A stretch of DNA of 64,000 nucleotides from Azospirillum oryzae (GTDB lineage: Bacteria; Pseudomonadota; Alphaproteobacteria; Azospirillales; Azospirillaceae), in NCBI RefSeq assembly GCF_900177515.1, contig NZ_FXAK01000009.1, positions 248,001 to 312,000 on the forward strand, given 5' to 3'. Below the pieces are notes generated by a model. The model saw only the letters and a program-made list of their open reading frames with translations. It was not told the origin of the DNA and did not search any database. Position numbers and translations under genes: made by a program. This document shows, in pieces, positions 50,993 through 60,491 of the stretch; the stretch's first letter is position 1, and the number at the start of each line of letters is the position of its first letter.

Positions 50993-52010
50993 GGCCAACC
51001 TCCGCCCGTGCCAGCGCCAGCAGCGCCTCGGCAATTTCCTGGTAGCTGTCCGCTCCGGCGGAATTGGGGTTCATCGCCAATCCCGGCCGCCCGGCCAAAA
51101 CGCTCTTTGTGTAATCCGCGGCCCGGCGCACCGGCGCGAACAGGCGCAGATTCTCCGACCCCGCCATCGCCTGCAACTCGGTCAGGATCTGCTCGTCCTG
51201 CAGCCGGCGCGGGCTGAACATCGTCGGCAGGATGCCGAGGATCCGCAGCCGCGGGTTGACCAACTCGCGCACGCCGGCGATGGTTTCGAACAGTTGGGGA
51301 ATGCCCATGAGCGACAGCATCTCCGTCTGGGTCGGGATGAGAAGCTGGTCGGCGGCGTTCAGCACCGACACGGTCAATTCGCCCAGATGCGGCGGGCAAT
51401 CTAGAATGATGAAGTCGTAGTGTCCGGACAACTGGGCGATCTTGGCGCGCAGGATCAGCGTGCCGTTGGGCTGGCGCAGCAGTTCGCGGTCGGCCGCCGC
51501 AAGAGAGATGGAGGAGGGCAGCAGATCGAAGGCGCCGTCGCACACCGGGGTGACGAACTCCCGCAGCGGGCGGGTCGAGCGCAGCGCATGGGTCAGCGTC
51601 TCCTTGACCACTTCGCGCTCATGCGGGTCGACGCCGAGATGAACGGTCGCATTGGCCTGAGGGTCGCAATCGACCAGCAGCACCCGCTGGCCCTGCCGGC
51701 TCAGCAGCCACGCGACATTCACGCAGGTCGTCGTCTTGCCAACCCCGCCTTTCTGGTTGGCGGCGCACAGGACGAGCGGAGCATTGCGCGGGCTGGAAGC
51801 GGCCGGTATGCCGACGGGACTGGTTGATGCCTTCAGAGCGGCGCCGACGGTTTGCGGAATGCGCTCCGCTCCGGTTTCCCAGCGGGAGATCTTGGCACGG
51901 TCATAGCGGCGGCCGAGCCGCTCGTTAAGCCAGACCACCAACTCCTGCTGATTCATGCCGCGGTCTTCGCGGTAGCGGCGCAGTTCCTCGCCGCTCATTT
52001 CATGCGCCAT
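50982..52010 (-). CDS. parA: ParA ATPase with N-terminal helix-turn-helix
   Basis: Plasmid partition ATPase of 342 residues. Residues 8-55 form an XRE-like helix-turn-helix (MNQQELVVWLNERLG, then YDRAKISRWETG) as in type Ia ParA proteins that repress their own operon. The deviant Walker A KGGVGKTT is at 87-94, followed by VLLVDCDPQAN and FIILDCPPH. ATG at 52010. It forms an operon with parB and drives segregation of the replicon. An inverted repeat 130 bp upstream could be its operator or part of the origin. Confidence 0.94.
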   Translation of the reverse strand: MAHEMSGEELRRYREDRGMNQQELVVWLNERLGRRYDRAKISRWETGAERIPQTVGAALKASTSPVGIPAASSPRNAPLVLCAANQKGGVGKTTTCVNVAWLLSRQGQRVLLVDCDPQANATVHLGVDPHEREVVKETLTHALRSTRPLREFVTPVCDGAFDLLPSSISLAAADRELLRQPNGTLILRAKIAQLSGHYDFIILDCPPHLGELTVSVLNAADQLLIPTQTEMLSLMGIPQLFETIAGVRELVNPRLRILGILPTMFSPRRLQDEQILTELQAMAGSENLRLFAPVRRAADYTKSVLAGRPGLAMNPNSAGADSYQEIAEALLALARAEVGHGV

Positions 52011-52138
52011 AGGGTATTGCTCACTCCGGGAGGTGAATCCGCGGAACGATGAGCGATGTTGACGGGACTGTCAACCGATGTGCATCTTGCTGTGCAGCAC
52101 GTGCCATGCCCGACTGTGCCGCGTCCAAGGAACCCTAT

Positions 52139-52175
52139 CGCGTACTCTTGCGATGAGGCCTCGCAAGAGTACGCG
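52139..52175. repeat. Inverted iteron pair between rep and parA
   Basis: CGCGTACTCTTGCGA and its complement form 15-bp arms around a 7-bp spacer. A further direct copy (ATCGCAAGAGTGCG) is at 52187-52200 over the rep 3' end. The arms match the iterons upstream of rep. An inverted pair of initiator sites can act as a copy-control operator; it could also terminate rep transcription. Confidence 0.65.
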
Positions 52176-52184
52176 GCCCGCGGG

Positions 52185-53120
52185 TCATCGCAAGAGTGCG
52201 AACTGCCGTTCCGGCACCGGCGGACGGGAGGGGTGGAGGATAAGGCCAGCCTCGTCGATGCTGATTTTCGCATCGGGATAGACTGCCATTGCGGCTTTCA
52301 GGGCGTCCTGGAATCGTGGCTTGAACTGGAAAACATTCTTGTAGCCGGCGCCGAACTGGCCATGCAGGGCGGTCCAGGTCACCGGCGTGGCGGCCCCCAG
52401 CACATGCAGGCGGTAGGCGAGCCAGATATAGATGTCGATCGCCATGGATTTGTTGGAGATCAGCTTGATCGCCGGCTCCCACACCGGAACCGGATGCTCG
52501 CGCAAGGCTTTGAAGAAGCTGTCGGAAAGGCGCACCGTGTCCACCCACAGGCGCAATTGCTGGTCGTCGTCGGTGTCGTAGAGCTGGATGCCGCCCTTGA
52601 CGATGGTATCCTTGGCGAACTCGGCCTTCTTGCCCTGGCGTTCCCAGATGAAGGTCAGATTGCAGGCGCTGATCCGGTTGGCCTGTTCCTTGACGTCACG
52701 GTACGACTTGCCGCCGGTGGAAACGTTCATCCGGCTCATCCAGTCGCGCATAGACGCCCCCAACTCGACCTCCGGGCTGCCGGTCTGGATAGCGCGGGTC
52801 TGCAGGTAAAGCAGGATGAGACGGGCCCGAGAGCCGTAGGGGACGCCGAACAGCCGTGTCGTGCCGTCATTGTCGGGCAGGCGGCCCGGTTCGATGATCA
52901 GCTTGACCTTATGTCCGGGGCGTTCCCAATGCTGCTCGTCCGGCAAGGCCTTATGTGGGAGACTGGTCAGGCAGAATCCGGCATAGGTGATGCCGAGTGC
53001 CTTGCTTTCGGTCGCCAGTGCTTCCGCCGCCAGATCGACGAAGGGGCGCTCCTGTTCCGGGACGAGACGGCGGGCGTCGACGGCGCCATGCGTCCTGATC
53101 AGTTCGTGAAGCGTACCCAC
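52185..53120 (-). CDS. repA: RepA-type plasmid replication initiator
   Basis: Protein of 311 residues resembling the plasmid RepA family (PF04796-like) of alphaproteobacteria: LPHKALPDEQHWERPGHKV, LFGVPYGSRARLILLYLQ, SMRDWMSRMNVSTGGKSYRD and IDIYIWLAYRLHVL are the recognisable stretches. It would bind the iterons at 53180-53433 to open the origin. The start is a GTG at 53120 with GGAGGGA upstream. Flanked on both sides by the same repeat sequence, as in iteron-controlled replicons. Confidence 0.85.
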   Translation of the reverse strand: MGTLHELIRTHGAVDARRLVPEQERPFVDLAAEALATESKALGITYAGFCLTSLPHKALPDEQHWERPGHKVKLIIEPGRLPDNDGTTRLFGVPYGSRARLILLYLQTRAIQTGSPEVELGASMRDWMSRMNVSTGGKSYRDVKEQANRISACNLTFIWERQGKKAEFAKDTIVKGGIQLYDTDDDQQLRLWVDTVRLSDSFFKALREHPVPVWEPAIKLISNKSMAIDIYIWLAYRLHVLGAATPVTWTALHGQFGAGYKNVFQFKPRFQDALKAAMAVYPDAKISIDEAGLILHPSRPPVPERQFALLR

Positions 53121-53179
53121 GGATCATCCCTCCTGCCAGAGCTGCCAGGAGTGTGACCCGTTGGGCATTGAACCGCAAC

Positions 53180-53433
53180 GCGTACTCTTGAGAGCATAGC
53201 TAGTAGAAATCCTATTTGAGACTCTATTAGTTGATTCATCGCAAGAGTACGGGGGAAAAGCCGAGTCGGCCCGAGTCGCTGATCGCAAGAGTGCGTATCG
53301 GTATCGCAACAATACGCGGGACAAGCCGGCGTCGGCGCGTGGCTGGCCGGTTCTTCATCGCAAGAGTACGCAACCGGTCTGCGAATCGGCAATTGCAGGG
53401 TCGGCCGTCGGCGGGTTCATCGCAAGAGTACGC
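53180..53433. other. Putative iteron-based replication origin
   Basis: Direct copies of ATCGCAAGAGTACGC or close variants begin at 53238, 53282, 53303, 53357 and 53419, and one inverted variant lies near 53180-53195. Immediately beside it, 53196-53236 is relatively AT-rich (AGTAGAAATCCTATTTGAG), a plausible melting region. It lies directly upstream of the rep gene. The 357-bp gap holds no gene. Confidence 0.8.
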
Positions 53434-53477
53434 GAGGGCATGGTGCGGGGTCTTGTGGCAACCCTAACCGGCCGACG

Positions 53478-56400
53478 TCATGCGTCGATCGGAGCCAGCA
53501 GGAAATCGAGGTCGTCGGCGGTCAGCAGGTCCTCGGCGGTCTGGCCCTGGTCGTAGACCGCCTCGCCCAGGCGGCGCTTGCGCTCCTGAAGCTGCACCAT
53601 GCGTTCCTCCACTGTGCCGGTAGTGACCAGCTTGTAGACGAAGACCGGCTTGTCCTGGCCAATGCGGTGGGCGCGATCGGTCGCCTGATCCTCCACTGCC
53701 GGATTCCACCACGGATCATAGTGGATCACCGTGTCGGCGGCGGTCAGGTTCAGTCCGGTGCCGCCGGCCTTCAGGCTGATGAGGAACAGCGGCACCTCGC
53801 CCGCTTGGAAGCGCCTGACCGGCGTCTCGCGGTCCCTGGTTTCGCCGGTCAGTTCAACGAAGGGGACGGAAAGCCGGTCGAGCTCCGGCTTGATCAGGTC
53901 GAGCATCGACGTGAACTGCGAGAACAGCAGGATGCGCCGGCCGTCAGCCAGCAGTTCCGGTAGCATGTCCAGAAGCCGGTTCAGTTTCGCCGACTCCGCC
54001 CCCTTCGTCACCCGCTTGCGGGCGCTTTCCAGCTTGACCAGCCGCGGATCGCAGCAGACCTGCCGCAGCTTCAGCAGTGCATCGAGGATCATTATGCGGC
54101 TGCGCGCCAGCCCCTTGCGGGCGACCTCGTCACGCACGCGCTGGTCCATGGTCAGGCGGATGGTCTCGTAGAGGTCGCGCTGGCCCCCGCCGGGCTCCAC
54201 CGTCTCCAGGATTTCGGTTTTGGGCGGCAGCTCCGCCGCCACCTCTTCCTTGGTCCGGCGCAGCAGGAAGGGGCGGACGCGGCGGGCGAGCACGCGCTGG
54301 CGGTCTGCATCGCCATGCTTCTCGATGGGCGTGCGGAAGATCCTTCGATAGCCGGTGCGGTCGCCGAACAGTGACGGCACGCTGACCGCGAACAGCGCCC
54401 ACAGCTCGTCCAGGGTGTTCTCCACCGGGGTGCCGGTCAGGCACAGTCGCTGGCGGGCCTGCAGCGCCTGCGCCGCCTTGCTCGCCTGGCCGCTGGGGTT
54501 CTTGAGATATTGCGCTTCGTCGAAGATCGCCAGATGCCAGGGCTGTGCCGCCAGCACCTCGCGGTCGCGCGGCAGCAGGGCGTAGGAGGTCACCACCAGA
54601 TCATAGTTGGCCAGCGACCCGTGAGCCGTCTTGCGCTGCGGACCGTGCAGGACGAGCGTGCGCAAGCCGGGAGCGAAGCGTTGCACTTCCGCCCGCCAGT
54701 TGCCGAGCACACTCGTGGGCGCGATCAGCAGGCTTGGGCGGTCGAGCCGGCCGGCTTCCTTTTCCACCAGCAGATGAGCCAGCGCCTGCAGCGTCTTGCC
54801 CAGCCCCATGTCGTCGGCGAGGATGCCGCCGAAGCCGTGGGCAGCGAGGAACTGCAGCCAGTCGAGCCCGGCCTGCTGATATGGGCGCAAGGTTGCGTGC
54901 AGCTGTTGCGGCGGAGCCACCGCCGGCACGCCGCCCGCCTCGCGCAGGGCCTTGGCCATACCGCGCACGGCGTCTGCGCCGAGCAGTGGAATGCCGGCGG
55001 CCGACGCGGCTTCCTCCAGCGCCGACAGGTCGCCCAGATGGGACCGGCCGATGCGCAGCTCCCCGCCGCCGGGTTGCAGGCCGAACAGCTCCATCAGCAC
55101 GCCGATCATCGGCGCCACCCGTTCCACCGCCAGCGGCAGATAGCGGGTCTCCCCGATCCGCACGAACATCGTTCCGGATGGTGCCAGTTGCTCCAGTACC
55201 GCCTCCAGCCCAGGCGGCTGCCCCGATGAACGGCCTTCCGTCCCGTCGGCACCATCCCTCTCATCAATGTCATCATCGTAGACGTCATCGTCGAACGCGC
55301 CGTCGTCGAGCAGAGCCGGATCGATCCGCGCCAGCGCGTCGATCACCTCGCGCAGCACCGGCAGCAGGTCGATGCGCTCGCCATCGATGTCGACGCCGAG
55401 CGACAGCCCGAACCAATCGATCCCGGAGCGGTCCTCGACTTCGAACGCCCAATCCTTGGGCGCCTCCAGAACCTCGAATGGGAAACCGGGAGCGATCTCG
55501 ATTGTCCAGCCGGCGGCCCGCAGGTCGGGAAGCACCGAATGACAGAAGTTCAACCACACCGACTGCTCATCGAATTCGTCGCCGGCGACGGCGAACAGTT
55601 CATGGCGGACAGGGGAGGCGCCACCAATGCTGAGCGGCAGCGCCCTGATGGTGAAGCCGGCATCCTCTAGCCGTTCGACCGCCTTCCTTTCCTCGTCCGG
55701 CTGAGGCTCGGCGGTGACGAGAACGCCGTTCTCCATCCACTGCAGCGCCGGCCCACGGTCCTTCCAATGCAGGCGGATGCCTGAATAGTCGAAGTACAGG
55801 TCAGCGACCGGGAGTTCCATCATTCCCGCCATTCCGTAGATCGGCTGGTGCAGGAAGGGAAGCCCCGCCAGCCGGGCCATACCCAGTTGCAGCACCGGAC
55901 GCGGCAGGGTGCGGCGCCGTTCCGTCTGCGCCGGGGGCTCCGGCAGTACGGGCAACCGGTCGCCGAGACGTGCCGCCTCGGCGCGAAAGGCGGCTACTTC
56001 GCCCGGCGGCAGCGGCGGGGCCGTCAGCAGCGCAACCGCGATGTGCGGCGACACCGCTGCCGCGTCGACCGGGCCGCAAGTGGCGCTCGCAGGGGCGACA
56101 TAGAGCAGCGGCGCCGTCGGCAGCACGATGGCCGGTGGCCTGTCGGCAGCGTTCGGTTCGCCGGGGTTTGTCCCTTCGGAGTTTGCCTCGACCATGACGG
56201 TGAAGCGCTGGCGTCCCGCGCCATCCGTTTCCCAGCGCGGCGTTCCCGGCAGGGCAGGGCCCGCATGCAGCGGTGGGCCTCTGCGGAAATCCTGCCAGTA
56301 AAGCCGGCCCGTGCGCAGCATGCTTTCGATCAGCCAGGGGGCGACTTCGGCCGGCAGCAGGAACCCGTTTGAGCCGCCGTGTGCATTGCGCGACACGGCA

Positions 56401-57080
56401 TCCAGCAGCGCGTGATCGGCCGGGGTGACGAACTTCGCCGAACTCAGGGTGCGGAACTGATAGGCATCATAGGCCTTGTCGTCGTTCCCGAACTGCCCAT
56501 CTTTGCGCAGGGTGACCGAGAGGATGCGGAGGAGGAGCCTCCGCTCCCCGGACGGCATGTCGTCAAGCCACAAAACATAGAGCAGGCGCTTACGAACGGA
56601 GTCGGCATACTGGTTTGCCGTTTCGCGCTGTGCCGCCGCGGTCAGCCGCGACAGCAACTCCTTCACCGGTGCCGAGAGGCCGTGTTCCGCCGGCGTGGCT
56701 TGGTCCTGAACGGCGGCAGCGGCCGGCGTCGGCAATGTGGCGCCGGGCCAGGGAGAGGTTGGCCGTTCAGGCGGCCGGACGGTGGTGGCGGTGCGTTCGG
56801 GCCAGGCCAGCAACGCCGCGGCGACATGCTTGCAATTGTAGCCCACCGGACAGTCGCATTCGCCATCCACCTGTTTCAGCACGCCATCGGCGATTTTGAC
56901 GATGATATCCTGACCATAGAGCGCGCGGCCTGAGCCCCGGACCGTCGACATCACGCTCCACTCATCCCCCTGCCGCTGCTGGGCCTCAACGGTTCGGACG
57001 CGGCCGTCCCGCCAATATTGCCGTCCCCGTTCGAGAGGTCCTGAATCGATGAAGCGGCGTAGGTCGGACAGGGCGAACAC
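53478..57080 (-). CDS. SWIM zinc-finger SNF2-family helicase
   Basis: Protein of 1200 residues. An N-terminal SWIM zinc finger (CDCPVGYNCKH at 75-85) is followed by a long middle region with an acidic stretch (about 600-625), then the SNF2 ATPase: DDMGLGKT near 755, FDEAQYLKN near 853, and C-terminal motifs LISLKAGGTGLNLTAAD and QATDRAHRIGQDKPV. Such bacterial Snf2 proteins remodel protein-DNA or protein-RNAP complexes. GTG start at 57080 with AGGAG nine bases upstream; a nearby ATG is out of frame. It lies between the origin and the second ParA gene, and its role in the replicon is unknown. Confidence 0.92.
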   Translation of the reverse strand: MFALSDLRRFIDSGPLERGRQYWRDGRVRTVEAQQRQGDEWSVMSTVRGSGRALYGQDIIVKIADGVLKQVDGECDCPVGYNCKHVAAALLAWPERTATTVRPPERPTSPWPGATLPTPAAAAVQDQATPAEHGLSAPVKELLSRLTAAAQRETANQYADSVRKRLLYVLWLDDMPSGERRLLLRILSVTLRKDGQFGNDDKAYDAYQFRTLSSAKFVTPADHALLDAVSRNAHGGSNGFLLPAEVAPWLIESMLRTGRLYWQDFRRGPPLHAGPALPGTPRWETDGAGRQRFTVMVEANSEGTNPGEPNAADRPPAIVLPTAPLLYVAPASATCGPVDAAAVSPHIAVALLTAPPLPPGEVAAFRAEAARLGDRLPVLPEPPAQTERRRTLPRPVLQLGMARLAGLPFLHQPIYGMAGMMELPVADLYFDYSGIRLHWKDRGPALQWMENGVLVTAEPQPDEERKAVERLEDAGFTIRALPLSIGGASPVRHELFAVAGDEFDEQSVWLNFCHSVLPDLRAAGWTIEIAPGFPFEVLEAPKDWAFEVEDRSGIDWFGLSLGVDIDGERIDLLPVLREVIDALARIDPALLDDGAFDDDVYDDDIDERDGADGTEGRSSGQPPGLEAVLEQLAPSGTMFVRIGETRYLPLAVERVAPMIGVLMELFGLQPGGGELRIGRSHLGDLSALEEAASAAGIPLLGADAVRGMAKALREAGGVPAVAPPQQLHATLRPYQQAGLDWLQFLAAHGFGGILADDMGLGKTLQALAHLLVEKEAGRLDRPSLLIAPTSVLGNWRAEVQRFAPGLRTLVLHGPQRKTAHGSLANYDLVVTSYALLPRDREVLAAQPWHLAIFDEAQYLKNPSGQASKAAQALQARQRLCLTGTPVENTLDELWALFAVSVPSLFGDRTGYRRIFRTPIEKHGDADRQRVLARRVRPFLLRRTKEEVAAELPPKTEILETVEPGGGQRDLYETIRLTMDQRVRDEVARKGLARSRIMILDALLKLRQVCCDPRLVKLESARKRVTKGAESAKLNRLLDMLPELLADGRRILLFSQFTSMLDLIKPELDRLSVPFVELTGETRDRETPVRRFQAGEVPLFLISLKAGGTGLNLTAADTVIHYDPWWNPAVEDQATDRAHRIGQDKPVFVYKLVTTGTVEERMVQLQERKRRLGEAVYDQGQTAEDLLTADDLDFLLAPIDA

Positions 57081-57200
57081 GCGGCATGTCTCCTGGGGGG
57101 AGTCCGAATGTGGCGCATTATCCGCAGCATGCTTCCCGGTCGCAAGCGGCAGCGGCCGTGTTTGTCGTTGCCGCTCTTCGGCAGCCGGAGCCGTACGGCG

Positions 57201-57806
57201 TCAGTCGAGGGCGGAAATCTCCCGGTCGATGTCGGCGACACGGGCAAGAAGCCGCTGCTTTTCCGCTTCCAGCATCGCCCGGCGGTTGTCATTGCGTTGA
57301 GTGGCGTTCGTCCGGATGCGACGCTTGAAAGCGACGATCTCGGTGCGGCGCATGTCGGGGCGGATCACGCCTTCTGCGACGGCCCGGGCACGTTCCGTGT
57401 CGGACAGCGTTGCCGCATGATAGACCACCGAATAGCCGGCGGCCTCGATGCCGGGCGGCAACAGGCCGGCGGTCACCGCGCGGTAGGCGGTCATGATCTG
57501 GCTGCGGACGACCTTGCCGAAGCGCAGGCGCTCAATCATATGGGCAAACTGCTCCGCCGGAAGCTTCTTCTGCGCCTCGTCCAGATAGCGTCCGATGGCA
57601 AGGAAGCTTTTCTGTGCCTCCTCCCACAAGCGGTCGATGGTCTCCACATACTCGTCCGGGGTCGTGGGTTCCGGGGGCAGTGCGTTATCATCGCCGGACG
57701 GCCTGTGGATTGACGGGCGGTTTGATGGCAGCTGTTGCGCCAGCGGGGCGATGGACCGTTTGATCTCGTCCGCGTCGAACAGTTTGAGCGGGGGCCGCTT
57801 AGCCAT
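57201..57806 (-). CDS. Hypothetical protein coupled to second ParA
   Basis: Protein of 201 residues that I do not recognise as a named family. Residues 50-100 are helical (YVETIDRLWEEAQKSFLAIG) and the C-terminal 40 residues form a probable coiled coil (NDNRRAMLEAEKQRLLARVA). The middle contains GKVVRSQIMTAYRAV, which could be a helix-turn-helix. It overlaps the ParA-like gene by 8 bp, as small DNA-binding partners of orphan ParAs do, so a partition adaptor role is possible. Confidence 0.65.
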   Translation of the reverse strand: MAKRPPLKLFDADEIKRSIAPLAQQLPSNRPSIHRPSGDDNALPPEPTTPDEYVETIDRLWEEAQKSFLAIGRYLDEAQKKLPAEQFAHMIERLRFGKVVRSQIMTAYRAVTAGLLPPGIEAAGYSVVYHAATLSDTERARAVAEGVIRPDMRRTEIVAFKRRIRTNATQRNDNRRAMLEAEKQRLLARVADIDREISALD

Positions 57807-58428
57807 GCTCCGCCTCCATCAGGGACGCCACTTCGGCGGCGATGGCGCCGAAGTCTTCGCGCGCCTCAGGTGCCGCAAGCGGCGCGCCGTTCCATGAGGC
57901 CTGCTGATAGGCGGTGCGGGCCGGCAGGTCGGCGCCCAACACCGGTACGCCCATCACCTCGAGCTGGGCGCGGGTGTGTCCGGTCACCTGGGCACGCCGG
58001 TTGACCTGGGTCAGCACGGCGGCGTGGAGGATCTTGCGGCGGACCATCTTGCCTGCCGATTCGATCAGTTCCTGGGTGCGCACCGCTTCGACCACGTCCT
58101 TCCGGTCGGTCTTGCACGGAATCAGCACGAAATCCGCCGCGCTGATGGCGTACAGCATGCCTCTCTGCAGGGCGCCGGCCACATCGATCAGCACATAGTC
58201 GGAGCGTTCGACCGCGCCGGCCACACCGTCGATCACCGCTTCCTCCTCGACCGGCGTGCACGGGATGCCGTTGCGCGGATCGGACAGCCAGTCGTGTAGG
58301 TTGCGGTTGGGATCGGTGTCGATGCATTCCACGCTTCGGCCTTGCCTGTGGAGCAGGTCGGCAAGGCCGGCCGCCAGCGTGGTTTTTCCAGAACCACCCT
58401 TGGAGGTGGCTATTGCGATTACGGGCAC
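57799..58428 (-). CDS. Second ParA/MinD-type ATPase
   Basis: Protein of 209 residues, short ParA type without an N-terminal DNA-binding domain. Deviant Walker A KGGSGKTT near 10-17, ECIDTDPNRNLHDWL as the A' region, and YVLIDVAGALQ as Walker B. Start GTG at 58428 with TTGGAG upstream. Coupled to the 57201 gene by an overlap. It is distinct from parA at 50982 and may be a second partition system or position another cargo. A 16-bp palindrome lies 14 bp upstream. Confidence 0.88.
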   Translation of the reverse strand: MPVIAIATSKGGSGKTTLAAGLADLLHRQGRSVECIDTDPNRNLHDWLSDPRNGIPCTPVEEEAVIDGVAGAVERSDYVLIDVAGALQRGMLYAISAADFVLIPCKTDRKDVVEAVRTQELIESAGKMVRRKILHAAVLTQVNRRAQVTGHTRAQLEVMGVPVLGADLPARTAYQQASWNGAPLAAPEAREDFGAIAAEVASLMEAEHG

Positions 58429-58441
58429 GATGCCGCTCCAA

Positions 58442-58457
58442 GTTTGACCGGTCAAAC
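58442..58457. promoter_or_regulatory. Palindrome upstream of second ParA gene
   Basis: GTTTGACCGGTCAAAC, perfect 16-bp palindrome just before the ParA ribosome site. Candidate operator or centromere for the second partition pair. Confidence 0.5.
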
Positions 58458-58626
58458 AAGAGGGCAAGTTGCGGGAAAGCGGTGCCGGGTGTCAATCGGA
58501 TGGGGTTTGGAAATGACGGCGACCTGCTGCGGGGGGCAGGCGGGGGCAGTGCCTGTCGCGCCGGGGATGGTGCGATGACACTGCTCCATCCCCCAACTTT
58601 ACGACCGAAGCGGGGATCGAGGATCC

Positions 58627-59493
58627 TCAGCCGGCAGCGAGCGCGGCGGCGAAGCTGCGATAGCTGTGTAGCGGGCGGCCCAGCAGGCCGGTCAGGCGTT
58701 CGAGGTCGCCGGCTTCAGGAATCATGCCGTCGCTGACATAGCGTTCGGCCATCAGGCGCATCTCGTAGGCGGTCCATTTCGGCATGAAGGACGCCATGGT
58801 CTGCTCGAACCCGCTGGGATCGTCGCCGCCATAGACCACGGTACGGCCCAGCAGATCGGACCAGATCGCCGCCACCTGCGAACCGGTCAACGTGTCCGGC
58901 CCGACCAGATTGATGGTCTCGACCGGCAATTTGCCCGGCGCGTGGTCGCGGCGGATCAGCTCGATGGCCGCGACTTCCGCGATGTCCCGCGCATCGACCA
59001 TGGCGACACCCTTGCTGCCGATCGGCATCGGGTAGACGCCGTGATTGAGGACGACGTCCTTGATCATCACTTCGTTGTCGATGAAGTAGGTCGGGCGCAG
59101 GATGGTGGCGCTGAAGCCCATCTGGGCAAGCATACGCTCGGCGCCGAACTTCACTGCGAAATGCGGCACGTTCACCGCGCGGTCGGCCTCGAACACCGAC
59201 AGATAGACGACCCGCTCGACACCGGCCTCGCGGGCGATGTTCAGGGTGATGATCGCCTGGGTGAATTCATCGCCGGTGACGGCGTTCAACAGGAACAGGG
59301 TGCGGACACCGCGGAAGGCGGCACGCAGTGCGTCGATGTCCAGCATGTCGCCCTGGGCGACCTCCACCCCGGCGGGGAAGGCGGCCTTCGACGGGTCGCG
59401 GGTCAGCACGCGCACATCGGCGCCGCGCTTCGCCAACTGGTCGACGACATGGCGGCCGACACGGCCGGTGGCTCCGGTAACGAGGATGGTCAT
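58627..59493 (-). CDS. NmrA/azoreductase-like NAD(P)-binding protein
   Basis: Atypical short-chain dehydrogenase of 288 residues. The N-terminal ILVTGATGRVGRHVVDQL binds NAD(P); RVLTRDPSKAAFP fits an NADPH preference. VDARDIAEVAAIELI is typical of the NmrA/YtfG-like group, which includes quinone or azo-dye reductases and redox sensors without catalysis. It is divergent from the LysR gene at 59598, which probably regulates it. Confidence 0.85.
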   Translation of the reverse strand: MTILVTGATGRVGRHVVDQLAKRGADVRVLTRDPSKAAFPAGVEVAQGDMLDIDALRAAFRGVRTLFLLNAVTGDEFTQAIITLNIAREAGVERVVYLSVFEADRAVNVPHFAVKFGAERMLAQMGFSATILRPTYFIDNEVMIKDVVLNHGVYPMPIGSKGVAMVDARDIAEVAAIELIRRDHAPGKLPVETINLVGPDTLTGSQVAAIWSDLLGRTVVYGGDDPSGFEQTMASFMPKWTAYEMRLMAERYVSDGMIPEAGDLERLTGLLGRPLHSYRSFAAALAAG

Positions 59494-59597
59494 GGGATCA
59501 CTCCGGTTTCTGGGTCAGAAGATGTCCTTGACAATAGCGATCCACGGCAGCCCCGATAGTCACCGGATTTGGACGTACTGTCTCACTGGTGGAACGG

Positions 59598-60491
59598 ATG
59601 GACCTGCTTGCCCTCGCCGATTTCAATCTGGTTGCCCGCCATGGCGGGTTCGGAAAGGCCGCGCGTGCGGCCGGGCGTCCGAAGGCGACGCTGTCGCGGC
59701 GTGTGGCGGAGTTGGAGGCGAGCCTCGACCTGCGGCTGTTCGAGAGGGGCACCCGTTCACTGAAACTCACGGCGGAGGGACGGGCCCTGTTCGAGCGGAC
59801 GGGCCTATTGCTGACCGAGCTTGACGAGACGGCGAAGGCGATTGCGTCCGGTGGCCGGAGTCCCCGCGGCCGGTTGCGGATCAGTGCGCCTCTGCTGTTC
59901 TCCCAGACCGCCATGGGAAAGCTGGCGGCGGGGTTCATGCGCAAATATCCGGAGGTCCGGCTTGAGGTCACCACGGAAGACCGGTCCGTCGACATGATCG
60001 AAGAAGCCTATGATCTGGTCATCCGCGTCAATCCGAACCCCGATGCCGGCCTTGTCGGTCGCGTCTTCCTTCGTGACCGGCTGGTCGTGGTGGCGAGCCC
60101 GGCTCTGCCGCCTCCCGCCGGCCGCGATCCCGTTCCCGCCGTTACCCGCGGATCGCTGGTCCAGCAGGAAACATGGGAGGTCACTACACCGTCGGGACCG
60201 TCGGGCATCGCGGTCGAACCCGTCCTCAGCCTATCTTCGTTCGTTATGATCCGCGATGCGGTTCGCATGGGTGTGGGGGCGGCCCGCCTGCCGCTGTCGC
60301 TTGCCGGCCCCGATCTTGCCGCCGGCAGGCTGGTGAGCTGGGGCGATGTGATCGGGTTTGAGACGGCGCTGTGGGTGCTCTATCCGACGCGGCGGCTGCT
60401 CAGCGCCCGCGTTTCCGCCTTTCTTGATTACTTGAAAGCGGCCTTTCCGCAAGGGACCGCCGACGAACTCGCGGCCTATGTCGAGGGGTGA
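59598..60491 (+). CDS. LysR-family transcriptional regulator
   Basis: Protein of 297 residues: winged helix at the N-terminus (FNLVARHGGFGKAARAAGRP then SRRVAELEASLDLRLF), effector-binding domain from about 90. The ATG at 59598 is preferred over a GTG three codons earlier because GGTGGAACGG serves as ribosome site. Divergent from the NmrA-like gene across a 104-bp gap; its end overlaps the end of the next LysR gene by 16 bp. Confidence 0.9.
   Translation: MDLLALADFNLVARHGGFGKAARAAGRPKATLSRRVAELEASLDLRLFERGTRSLKLTAEGRALFERTGLLLTELDETAKAIASGGRSPRGRLRISAPLLFSQTAMGKLAAGFMRKYPEVRLEVTTEDRSVDMIEEAYDLVIRVNPNPDAGLVGRVFLRDRLVVVASPALPPPAGRDPVPAVTRGSLVQQETWEVTTPSGPSGIAVEPVLSLSSFVMIRDAVRMGVGAARLPLSLAGPDLAAGRLVSWGDVIGFETALWVLYPTRRLLSARVSAFLDYLKAAFPQGTADELAAYVEG

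Noticed and set aside
53238..53433. Short CRISPR-like array made by repeated CGCAAGAGTACGC units
   Set aside because: Repeats are only 14-15 bp with irregular spacing (21-62 bp) and flank a rep gene; iterons explain them. No link to the cas fossil 4 kb away.
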